Source: Acidobacteriota bacterium (GTDB lineage Bacteria; Acidobacteriota; Terriglobia; Terriglobales; Acidobacteriaceae). From it: a DNA stretch of 15,948 bases. Position 1 is the stretch's first letter. Every line of letters begins with the position of its first letter. Both the position numbers and the translations under genes were made by a program. This document shows, one piece after another, positions 6,638 to 13,136 of this stretch. The notes beneath the pieces were generated by a model. That model searched no databases. It saw only the letters and a program-made list of their open reading frames with translations, and was not told where the DNA came from. The DNA lies in contig QIAW01000002.1 in the NCBI GenBank assembly GCA_003225655.1, positions 1 to 15,948 on the forward strand, read 5' to 3'.

Positions 6638-7996
6638 ATGCGAGTCAGATTGCATTTTTCAATTTGCTGCCCGGTTCTGTTTGCTGCCGTAACATTTTTT
6701 GCCGCCGCAAGCTCACAAGCTGCGGAGCCACTGGCCTTCCGGCGGGCCATTGACCTGGCCTTGCGCCACAGTACCACCATGGCCATCGCTACGGCCGACC
6801 AGGTACGGGCGCACTCGGCGGTGGTGGCGGGACGCAACCTGTTTATGCCACGGGTTGAGATCGGCTCCGGAGCGGCGTGGACCTATGGATATCCGCTGAG
6901 CATCGAGGGCTCGGCGCCCACTATCTTCAACGTCACCACGCAGCAGTTTCTTTTCAACCCTTCGCAGCACGAATTTCTTCGCTCGTACCAAAGCGAATGG
7001 CAGGCCACAACCCATCTTTCTGACGACAAGAAGAACCAGGTCATTCTGGAAGCGGCGACCGATTACGTTGAACTCGATACCCTGACCTCGATGTTAAGCA
7101 TCCTGCAGCAGCAGCATGACGCTGCCCAGCGGGCGGAGCAGGTGGTGAGCGACCGCGTGAAAGAAGGCGTGGACAGCGAGATGGAGTTGACCAAGGCGAA
7201 GTTGGCGAGCGCACGAGTCCGGATGAAGACGGCGCAGGCGCAAAACACCGCTGACCTGCTGCGGCAACGGCTGGCGCAGCTCACCGGACTGCCGCTGGCG
7301 GAGATCCAGACGGCCAGCGAATCGATTCCCAAGCTGCCGGAGGTGCATGAGGAGGAAGACCTGGTGAGCAAGGCGCTGCAGTATAGTCCGGCGATCAAAG
7401 TTGCGGACCAGCAGGCTGAGGCCGAACACTTTACCGCCAAAGGCGAGCACAAAGCGCTCTATCCCAGCATCGATCTGGCGGGCCAGTACGGCTATTTTGC
7501 CAAGTACAATAACTTCCAGGATTTTTTTAAGAAGTTTCAACGCAATAATGCGGTCTATGGGGTTGTGGTCCGCGTCCCGGTTTTCAATTCTGCGCAGAAG
7601 GCGAAAGCGGAAGCGGCCGATGCCGAGGCCATCATTGCAAGAAAGCAAGTGCAGGAGGTAAAAGACCAGGTTTCTTCCGAGACGTTGAAGCTGCAACGCT
7701 CGATTCGCCAGCTCACGGAAGCCAAAGAGGTGGCGCGGCTGGAGCACGAGTTGGCACAATCTGACGTGGAAGCGGCCCAGGCCCGTGTGCAGGCGGGAAC
7801 CGCCACTATCAAAGACCAGGAGCAGGCCCGCGTACACGAGCACGAGACCTACATCAACCTGCTGGATGCTTCTTTCGCCCTCGATCAGGCGCAAATGCAA
7901 CTGTTGCGCTCGACCGGCGATCTCGAGCGCTGGGCCGTGGCTCCCGATGCGGGTGCGCCCAGCGATTCTTCGACGAATCCTGCGCCCAAACCGTAG
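6638..7996 (+). CDS. TolC-family outer-membrane efflux protein
   Basis: Outer-membrane channel subunit of about 452 residues; TolC proteins form trimers that join a periplasmic adaptor to give a continuous export duct. A signal peptide ends near SSQAAEP. Two OEP-type repeats follow, each with long amphipathic helices. The first contains FRRAIDLALRHSTTMAIA and QVILEAATDYVELDTL. The second contains ALQYSPAIKVADQQAEAEH, the strand SIDLAGQYGYFAKY and VVRVPVFNSAQKAKAEAADAEA, the last being typical of the family. The C-terminus is a short Ser/Pro-rich tail. I chose ATG 6638 because AGGTG lies six bases upstream; GTG 6629 and ATG 6632 are in-frame alternatives. The natural partner, the adaptor at 3228-4429, is disrupted, and no inner-membrane pump lies between them. 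Confidence 0.9.
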   Translation: MRVRLHFSICCPVLFAAVTFFAAASSQAAEPLAFRRAIDLALRHSTTMAIATADQVRAHSAVVAGRNLFMPRVEIGSGAAWTYGYPLSIEGSAPTIFNVTTQQFLFNPSQHEFLRSYQSEWQATTHLSDDKKNQVILEAATDYVELDTLTSMLSILQQQHDAAQRAEQVVSDRVKEGVDSEMELTKAKLASARVRMKTAQAQNTADLLRQRLAQLTGLPLAEIQTASESIPKLPEVHEEEDLVSKALQYSPAIKVADQQAEAEHFTAKGEHKALYPSIDLAGQYGYFAKYNNFQDFFKKFQRNNAVYGVVVRVPVFNSAQKAKAEAADAEAIIARKQVQEVKDQVSSETLKLQRSIRQLTEAKEVARLEHELAQSDVEAAQARVQAGTATIKDQEQARVHEHETYINLLDASFALDQAQMQLLRSTGDLERWAVAPDAGAPSDSSTNPAPKP

Positions 7997-8007
7997 TTTG
8001 AGCTTTG

Positions 8008-8562
8008 ATGGAAATCGTGGATCAACAGAAACGTATGCACGACATGCGTGATTTGACCCGCTCAGAACGGGCATGGACTGCCGGGGTGGCAGACTTTGTG
8101 CGGCGAGTGGTCACCACAGCCAAGCCGCGTCTTACGGTTGAGCAAAGATCAGAGGCTGGTTTCACTCTTGCCCTGCTCCAAGGCTTGAATGACAACGGAT
8201 ATGGCAAGCTCATCGTTTGCAACCGGGATGCCGAAAAATTCGCATTGATCAAGAAAGAGACTACAGATTTCGAAATTTCGCCCTCGGTTTCAATCGAGAT
8301 TCGCAATCAATCGGCCGCAGGGAGCAAGTTCGAAGGCAGCATAGACCTGCTTGTGTGTTCCATGGACCACGAACAGGTTGTGCGGCATCTTTTGCCGCAA
8401 ATCAATCCTTTTGGGCTTATTCTGCTGCACGCAGCCGAGGGCGATTTTGCAGCGATGCGTGAATTTGCCTTGGGCCTGGATAAAAAAGGGGTCGTCTCGG
8501 TGGTGCTTCTGCCGGCAACACTGAAACTGGTGATGGCGCAGAGTCGGGGCGGAAGGAAATAG
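8008..8562 (+). CDS. uncharacterised protein, possible degenerate methyltransferase fold
   Basis: I do not recognise this 184-residue protein. It is soluble, with no signal peptide. Hydrophobic strands alternate with helices: YGKLIVCN near 69-77, IDLLVCSMDHEQVVRHLLPQ near 111-131, FGLILLHAAEGD near 134-145, and VVSVVLLPATLKLVMAQS near the end. The order strand-Asp-helix-Pro/Gly-strand recalls class I SAM-dependent methyltransferases (compare their D-h-h-h-x-D-H-x-Y and G-G-h-h-h-h-H-D elements). However, the glycine-rich SAM-binding loop is not visible, so a dead or divergent Rossmann-like protein is equally possible. It starts 11 bp after the TolC-family stop, which suggests one transcript. 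In-frame starts TTG 8005 and ATG 8035 are alternatives, and the Shine-Dalgarno is weak. Confidence 0.6.
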   Translation: MEIVDQQKRMHDMRDLTRSERAWTAGVADFVRRVVTTAKPRLTVEQRSEAGFTLALLQGLNDNGYGKLIVCNRDAEKFALIKKETTDFEISPSVSIEIRNQSAAGSKFEGSIDLLVCSMDHEQVVRHLLPQINPFGLILLHAAEGDFAAMREFALGLDKKGVVSVVLLPATLKLVMAQSRGGRK

Positions 8563-8616
8563 CACTTAGCATTCAGCCAAGAAGCAGTAATAAGCAATCG
8601 GACAATTAGCACTAAG
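8563..8616. repeat. degenerate CNNTTAG heptamers
   Basis: CACTTAG (8563-8569) and CATTCAG (8570-8576) are adjacent 7-base units. After 26 unrelated bases come CAATTAG (8603-8609) and CACTAAG (8610-8616). Two fit CNNTTAG and two differ by one base. They start immediately after the stop codon of the preceding gene. Confidence 0.6.
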
Positions 8617-8648
8617 AGATTCTGTAGTTACAAAAACTTACCCCAGTA

Positions 8649-8695
8649 GCTAAAGCCGCAACCTTGTTAGTTTACGGTACGGCTGCAGCCGTGCC
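8649..8695. repeat. REP-like element: AGCTAAAGCCGCA plus 20-bp palindrome
   Basis: AGCTAAAGCCGCA (8649-8660, approximate ends) resembles the reverse complement of the 5457-5470 element. It is followed by a 20-base palindrome at 8676-8695, GGTACGGCTGCAGCCGTGCC, self-complementary except for one T/G pair that would wobble in RNA. The centre is CTGCAG. No poly-T follows, so it looks more like a dispersed palindromic repeat than an intrinsic terminator. Confidence 0.5.
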
Positions 8696-8814
8696 CCTGC
8701 AAAACCTTGTACCGGCAGTGTTGATAGGTTTTGTGCAGATCGGGTAATTAACAAATTTAATATTCATTTCCCTACAACCCAGCGGCTGCGGATGTTACTA
8801 TTAATAGTTTACTT
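8696..8814 (+). promoter_or_regulatory. AT-rich leader upstream of hpnJ
   Basis: The last 120 bases before hpnJ turn AT-rich (for example TAATTAACAAATTTAATATTC at 8745-8765). TTGATA (8721-8726) could be a -35 box, but no good -10 lies 17 bp downstream; TTTAAT at 8756-8761 is the nearest TATAAT-like hexamer. No Shine-Dalgarno is visible in the 20 bases before the ATG. Confidence 0.25.
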
Positions 8815-10302
8815 ATGCCATTGAAGACATTGCTTTTAAATCCTCCGTCCTTTGAGGGGTTTGATGGCGGCGCAAGCTCGCGCTGGCCGGCGACCCGTGA
8901 GATTGAGTCGTATTGGTACCCGGTTTGGCTGGCGTATCCCGCCGGCATGCTGGAGGGTTCGCGTCTATTGGACGCTCCGCCCCACCACGTCTCGGTGCAA
9001 CAGACCATCGAACTGGCCAAGGAGTACGAGTTTCTGGTGCTGTTTACCAGCACTCCGGGCTTCAAGGGCGACTGCGCGCTGGCCACGGCGATGAAAGACA
9101 CCAATCCACGCCTGAAAATCGCCTTCGTGGGGCCGCATGTGACCACGCTGACGGAGCAGTCACTGACCGATTGTCCGGCCATTGATTTTGTTACCCGGCG
9201 GGAGTTCGACTACGCCGTGGTCGAGTTTGCCAATGGCAAGCCGCTGGCGGAGATCCTGGGAATCTCGTACCGCGTGAACGGGAAGATCGTACATAACCCC
9301 GACCGCCCCGAAGTGACCGATCTCGACGCCTTGCCCGATGCCGTGGACGTGTACAAGCGCGACCTCGACGTGAAGCGCTACACCGTGCCGTTCCTGCTTT
9401 ATCCGTACCTGTCGTTCTATACCACTCGCGGCTGCCCGGCGCAGTGCACCTTCTGCCTGTGGCCGCAGTTGCTCAGCGGACATCCGTGGCGCAAGCGCTC
9501 CTCCGACCGCGTGGCGCGTGAGATGGCCAAGGTGAAGGAATACTGGCCTGACCTGAAAGAAGTATTCTTCGACGACGATACCTTCAACATCCAGAAGGCG
9601 CGCACGGTTGAGCTGTGCTCCAAGCTCAAGCCGTTGAAGATGACGTGGTCTTGCACCTCACGCGTCACCACCGACTACGAAACTCTCAAGGCACAGAAAG
9701 AGGCGGGATGCCGCCTGCTGATCGTGGGCTACGAGTCGGGCAATGCGCAGATCCTGAAAAACATCAAGAAGGGCGCAACCGTGGAGCGCGCTCGAGACTT
9801 CACGCGCGATACCAAGAAGCTGGGACTAACTGTGCACGGCGACTTCATCATCGGCCTGCCGGGGGAGACTCGTGAGACTATCGAGCAGACCATCAAGTTT
9901 GCCAAGGAGCTGGATGTAGAGACCATCCAGGTATCGCTGGCGCATGCTTACCCGGGCACGGAGCTGTACGACTTTGCCAAGAAGAACGGCTTCATCGTCA
10001 ACGAGCAGCAGATGGTGGATGAGGGCGGGCACCAGTTGGCGATGATTGAGTATCCCGGTCTGCCGCGTGAAGAAGCCCTGGAAGCTGTGCATCGCTTCTA
10101 CGATGAATACTACTTCCGGCCCAAGGCAATTTTCCGCATTGTGCGCAAAGCCGTGTTCGATTCAACCGAACGCAAGCGGCTCATTAAGGAAGGCAAATCG
10201 TTCATGAAGCTGCGCGCACAACGCAAGAAATATGTCGCCGGACGTCGCAATACAGAATCCGCAGGAAGAAACGCCGAAACCGCTGGAACCGCCGAAGCAT
10301 AG
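8815..10302 (+). CDS. hpnJ: hopanoid-associated B12-binding-domain radical SAM protein HpnJ
   Basis: Radical SAM enzyme of 495 residues. The HpnJ family converts the glucosamine-bearing side chain of bacteriohopanetetrol to the cyclitol ether, acting on a membrane lipid from the cytosolic face. Residues 1 to about 170 form a cobalamin-binding-like Rossmann domain (FLVLFTSTPGF, IAFVGPHVTT) without an obvious His ligand. The radical SAM core follows with the 4Fe-4S motif C207-x3-C211-x2-C214 in TTRGCPAQCTFCLWPQ, FFDDDTFN, VGYESGN, and HGDFIIGLPGETRET. The FCLWPQ continuation is characteristic of HpnJ rather than of generic B12 radical SAM proteins. Beyond about residue 470 is an Ala/Glu/Arg-rich tail that overlaps the longest frame of the next gene. 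HpnJ normally works after HpnI and HpnK, which are not in this window. The assignment comes from remembered family motifs; no search was run. Confidence 0.88.
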   Translation: MPLKTLLLNPPSFEGFDGGASSRWPATREIESYWYPVWLAYPAGMLEGSRLLDAPPHHVSVQQTIELAKEYEFLVLFTSTPGFKGDCALATAMKDTNPRLKIAFVGPHVTTLTEQSLTDCPAIDFVTRREFDYAVVEFANGKPLAEILGISYRVNGKIVHNPDRPEVTDLDALPDAVDVYKRDLDVKRYTVPFLLYPYLSFYTTRGCPAQCTFCLWPQLLSGHPWRKRSSDRVAREMAKVKEYWPDLKEVFFDDDTFNIQKARTVELCSKLKPLKMTWSCTSRVTTDYETLKAQKEAGCRLLIVGYESGNAQILKNIKKGATVERARDFTRDTKKLGLTVHGDFIIGLPGETRETIEQTIKFAKELDVETIQVSLAHAYPGTELYDFAKKNGFIVNEQQMVDEGGHQLAMIEYPGLPREEALEAVHRFYDEYYFRPKAIFRIVRKAVFDSTERKRLIKEGKSFMKLRAQRKKYVAGRRNTESAGRNAETAGTAEA

Positions 10303-10720
10303 GAACCCTGGCTCCTTGACCCTTCACCAGTACTTGATACTGGCAGCTATGGTTGTCCTCAGTTCCGTGGGAGACGTATGTCTCTCCTACGGCATGAGGA
10401 GCACGGGAGGGCTCGCGGTTGGTGATCTTCGCCACTTGATCCCTGCCGTCTTCAGTCCGTGGGTGGGCTTGGGCGTTCTGCTGCTGATCTGTTTTCTTGC
10501 TGCCTACTCCATCTCCCTCTCCTGGGCGGACCTGACTTATGTGCTTCCCGCCTCCTCTCTCGCCTACGTCCTGGTTGCAGTGCTGGGAGCCTTGGTCCTG
10601 CACGAGCAGATTTCTCCCACCCGCTGGACGGGGATTTTACTCATAAGCTGTGGCGTGGGAATCGTGGCCGGCGGCCCGATTGCCACCCGGCATCCGGCGG
10701 AAAAGAAGAGCGGCTCATGA
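10232..10720 (+). CDS. EamA/SMR-like small membrane protein, subunit A of a putative flippase pair
   Basis: Four hydrophobic segments: LILAAMVVLSSVG, the AVFSPWVGLGVLLLICFLAAY stretch, LPASSLAYVLVAVLGALVL, and the C-terminal TGILLISCGVGIVAGG. The helix-3 segment, with loop LHEQISPTRW after it, matches EamA/ArnE-F-type four-helix proteins. The first helix holds VGDV with a buried Asp (D48). The same motif occurs in the next gene, while the EmrE-type helix-1 Glu is not seen at its usual place. From ATG 10232 the protein has 162 residues and overlaps hpnJ by 71 bases, with a Pro/Glu-rich hydrophilic N-terminus. TTG 10316, with AGGAA ten bases upstream and lying just after the hpnJ stop, would give 134 residues, closer to family length. 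I keep the longer frame as the outer bound. It ends in an ATGA overlap with the next gene. Confidence 0.8.
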   Translation: MSPDVAIQNPQEETPKPLEPPKHRNPGSLTLHQYLILAAMVVLSSVGDVCLSYGMRSTGGLAVGDLRHLIPAVFSPWVGLGVLLLICFLAAYSISLSWADLTYVLPASSLAYVLVAVLGALVLHEQISPTRWTGILLISCGVGIVAGGPIATRHPAEKKSGS

Positions 10721-11103
10721 GCTCACAAACAGCTTATACCTGGGGATCGATTGCAATCATGGTGATGTGTTCCACGGTGGGCGACGTGATGATCTCCAAA
10801 TCCATGAAGAAAGTCGGCGACATCGGTGAACTGCGCAGGCACGCCGGGCTGCGCACCGTAATTCGCCGCATTGCAGAAACCGGGACTGTGTGGGTGGGCC
10901 TGCTGTTCATGTCCATCACGTTTTACACGCTGCTCTTTGCGCTCTCTCACGCCGACGTGAGCCTGGTAGTGCCCGCGGCAACTTCACTGACGTTTGTTAC
11001 CAACGCCATCGCCGCACGATTTTATCTGCACGAGAACGTGGACGGCCGCCGCTGGGCAGCAGCCTTGTTTGTATGTATTGGTGTAGCGTTGCTGGCGGGC
11101 TGA
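10717..11103 (+). CDS. EamA/SMR-like small membrane protein, subunit B of a putative flippase pair
   Basis: Small inner-membrane protein of 128 residues, a clear paralogue of the preceding gene. Four hydrophobic segments are seen: WGSIAIMVMCSTVGDVMISK with a buried Asp (D23), VWVGLLFMSITFYTLLFAL, VSLVVPAATSLTFVTNAIAARF, and WAAALFVCIGVALLAG. The ADVSLVVPAATSL...LHENVDGRRW pattern matches LTYVLPASSL...LHEQISPTRW of its neighbour. Its ATG overlaps the previous stop as ATGA, so the two are translationally coupled. Paired, non-identical four-helix subunits are known for ArnE/ArnF, the flippase of undecaprenyl-phosphate-aminoarabinose. By position after hpnJ, the pair might move a hopanoid or its sugar precursor; that is inference. 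The long in-frame extension upstream (to 10459) lies inside the previous gene and is not coding. Confidence 0.85.
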   Translation: MSSQTAYTWGSIAIMVMCSTVGDVMISKSMKKVGDIGELRRHAGLRTVIRRIAETGTVWVGLLFMSITFYTLLFALSHADVSLVVPAATSLTFVTNAIAARFYLHENVDGRRWAAALFVCIGVALLAG

Positions 11104-11113
11104 AAAGCGCCGG

Positions 11114-11127
11114 CAGTCAGCATTCAG
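11114..11127. repeat. two CNNTCAG heptamers
   Basis: CAGTCAG (11114-11120) and CATTCAG (11121-11127) are adjacent 7-base units, just after the second membrane-protein gene. CATTCAG is identical to the unit at 8570-8576. The remaining bases to 11,207 hold no gene or clear promoter that I can support. Confidence 0.5.
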
Positions 11128-11206
11128 CCCTGGTACGCGATACTCTGTTCTCAGAATCAACGCTCGTTTGATTTGCTCAAGGGAATGATCAAGGTATCAC
11201 CAATTT

Positions 11207-11212
11207 AAGGAG
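11207..11212 (+). promoter_or_regulatory. Shine-Dalgarno of the alpha/beta hydrolase gene
   Basis: AAGGAG lies seven bases before the ATG at 11220. It is among the clearest ribosome binding sites in the window and fixes the start. Confidence 0.75.
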
Positions 11213-11219
11213 CCGTTCC

Positions 11220-12068
11220 ATGCCGCAGACACACCACTGGAAGGAAATATTGCGACCATCCTTACTTTGTTTGCTGCTGTTTGCAATCTTCCGTTGCACT
11301 GCTCCTGGACAATCGACAGCGCAACAATCCAAGGCTGAAGAGGTAATTTTCCCCAGCGGCAAACTGCAGTTGCATGGCTTCCTGTGGAAGCCGGAAGGAG
11401 AAGGTCCATTTCCGGTCCTTGTGTGGAACCATGGGAGCGAGAAACTGCCAGGTTCGCAACCGGCGTTAGCCGCATTTTATACCGCGCATCATTACCTTTT
11501 TTTTGTGCCCCACCGTCGAGGCCAGGGCCGCTCACCGGGCGAGTATATACAGGACCTGGTCGCGCAATCGCTTCCCAATGAACGCGCCCGGCGTATGGTC
11601 GAGTTGCAGGAGGCAGAAGTTGAAGATATTGTCGCCGCTTTGAATTATTTGAAGTCTCAACCCTTTGTTGATTCTGGGCGCATCGCCATTTCCGGCTGCT
11701 CGTATAGTGGCATCCAGACGTTGTTGACTGGGGAACGCACACTCGGCGTTAAGGCGCTGCTTCCATTCGCTCCGGCTGCCATGTCGTGGGAACACAATCC
11801 GCCGCTGCAGGACCGGCTGAAGCGAGCAGTGGATCAGGCCAAGGCGCCCATCTTCCTGTTGCAAGCAGAGAACGATTACAATCTAGCGCCCAGCCATGAG
11901 TTGAGCAAAGAGGCCAGCAGGAAGCACGTGGATTTTCGATCCAAGATCTACCCCGCCGTGGGCAGCAGCCATCAGGACGGGCATTGGAAATTCTGCACCG
12001 AGGCAACCGACCTCTGGGGCAGCGATGTGCTCGCATTCCTGGAAGCCCACATGAAGGCCGGGCAATAA
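11220..12068 (+). CDS. exported alpha/beta hydrolase (dienelactone-hydrolase-like)
   Basis: Serine hydrolase of 282 residues with a hydrophobic N-terminus (LLCLLLFAIF, 15-24) typical of a signal peptide; FRC does not fit a lipobox. The alpha/beta hydrolase core shows the oxyanion-side motif VLVWNHGSE (67-74) and RRGQGRSPGEY (99-109). The nucleophile elbow is SGCSYSG with Ser161, Asp219 lies in LLQAENDYN, and His255 in HQDGHWKF completes a catalytic triad. The elbow reads G-x-S-x-S rather than G-x-S-x-G, a mild oddity. Probable role: hydrolysis of an ester or similar bond in the periplasm; the substrate is unknown. It follows the flippase-like pair by 116 bp with its own strong Shine-Dalgarno, and the next gene starts within 25 bp, so it may share a transcript with the squalene-synthase-like gene. 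Confidence 0.85.
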   Translation: MPQTHHWKEILRPSLLCLLLFAIFRCTAPGQSTAQQSKAEEVIFPSGKLQLHGFLWKPEGEGPFPVLVWNHGSEKLPGSQPALAAFYTAHHYLFFVPHRRGQGRSPGEYIQDLVAQSLPNERARRMVELQEAEVEDIVAALNYLKSQPFVDSGRIAISGCSYSGIQTLLTGERTLGVKALLPFAPAAMSWEHNPPLQDRLKRAVDQAKAPIFLLQAENDYNLAPSHELSKEASRKHVDFRSKIYPAVGSSHQDGHWKFCTEATDLWGSDVLAFLEAHMKAGQ

Positions 12069-12092
12069 CCCCTTGTGGTATTTATTTCGACA

Positions 12093-13136
12093 ATGATTGG
12101 ATCAAAACAGTCGCTTGATGATTTGCTCAAGGCGACCTCACGCTCATTTTATCTGACCTTGCGGGTGTTGCCCGCGCGCGTCCGCCCGCAAATCGGCCTG
12201 GCTTATTTGCTCGCGCGCACGACCGACACCATTGCCGATACGGAAATTCTTCCGCTTGATCAGCGGCTTGCTGCGCTGCAAGCACTTCGTGAACGGATTC
12301 TCGGCCTCAACTCTACACCGTTGAATTTCGGCGAATTCGCAAAACAACAGGGTTCAGCGGCCGAACAATTATTGCTGGGAAAGGTCGAAGACAGTTTATC
12401 GGCATTGCAATCTTTTTCTGCAGCCGATCAACAATTGATCCGTAACGTGCTCACAACGATCACCAGCGGACAGGAATTGGATTTGCGCCGGTTCGCCCAA
12501 GCTTCCAGCCAACAAATCGTCGTGCTGGAAACGGACATTGAGCTGGACGACTACACCTACCGCGTGGCCGGTTGCGTTGGCGAATTTTGGACGAAGATTT
12601 GCCGCGCACATTTGTTTCCCCACGCGCGATTGGATGAGAAACAATTCATCACCGAGGGCATTCGTTTCGGCAAGGGTTTGCAGCTCGTGAACATTTTGCG
12701 CGATTTGCCGGAAGATTTGAAAAAGGGCCGCTGCTATTTGCCCATGGACAGATTAAAGCCGGCGGGTCTATTGCCGCAAACATTGCTGTCGACCGGCGAT
12801 CAGGTCCAATTTCTGCCGCTGTATCACCGTTACCTTGATCGGGCGGAATCGCATTTGCTCGCCGGCTGGAATTACACGAACACGGTGCCTTTCTCGCAAT
12901 TTCGCGTTCGTCTTGCCTGCGCCTGGCCAATCTTGATCGGCGCAAGAACGATTGAAAAGCTGCGCGCTGCAGATGTGAATCAACTGCAACAGCGCGTGAA
13001 GGTGTCGCGCAGCGAAGTTCGCGGCATGATGGCATGCTCGGTGCTGACGTATCCATTTCCGTTTCTGTGGCGAAAATTGCTTCCACCAAGAGAAAATGCT
13101 GTGCCGCCTGGCGGCAGCAGTGATTCACAATCATGA
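12093..13136 (+). CDS. squalene synthase-like (farnesyl-diphosphate farnesyltransferase) enzyme
   Basis: Member of the squalene/phytoene synthase superfamily, 347 residues from ATG 12093 (GTG 12075 would add six). These enzymes join two farnesyl diphosphates head to head; full squalene synthases also reduce the product with NADPH. In numbering from GTG 12075, the first Asp-rich motif is DTIADTE (D51, D55) and the second is NILRDLPEDLKKGR (N206, D210, D214). YRVAGCVGEFWTKIC (162-176) resembles one-enzyme squalene synthases more than HpnC or HpnD. A hydrophobic stretch near VLTYPFPFLW lies close to the C-terminus. Codon use looks different from neighbours, richer in TTG, CAA and AAT; 12361-12420 has 25 G+C of 60 by hand count. 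That may mean acquisition from another phylum. It converges on the hpnD-like gene, sharing a 6-base overlap. HpnC is the alternative name. Confidence 0.8.
   Translation: MIGSKQSLDDLLKATSRSFYLTLRVLPARVRPQIGLAYLLARTTDTIADTEILPLDQRLAALQALRERILGLNSTPLNFGEFAKQQGSAAEQLLLGKVEDSLSALQSFSAADQQLIRNVLTTITSGQELDLRRFAQASSQQIVVLETDIELDDYTYRVAGCVGEFWTKICRAHLFPHARLDEKQFITEGIRFGKGLQLVNILRDLPEDLKKGRCYLPMDRLKPAGLLPQTLLSTGDQVQFLPLYHRYLDRAESHLLAGWNYTNTVPFSQFRVRLACAWPILIGARTIEKLRAADVNQLQQRVKVSRSEVRGMMACSVLTYPFPFLWRKLLPPRENAVPPGGSSDSQS

Noticed and set aside
7094..8074. 326-codon minus-strand open frame
   Set aside because: Antisense to the TolC-family gene; rich in Arg, Leu and His as expected of an antisense frame.
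8563..8616. Heptamer units as a CRISPR array
   Set aside because: Units are only 7 bases, degenerate, and have no spacers of regular length.
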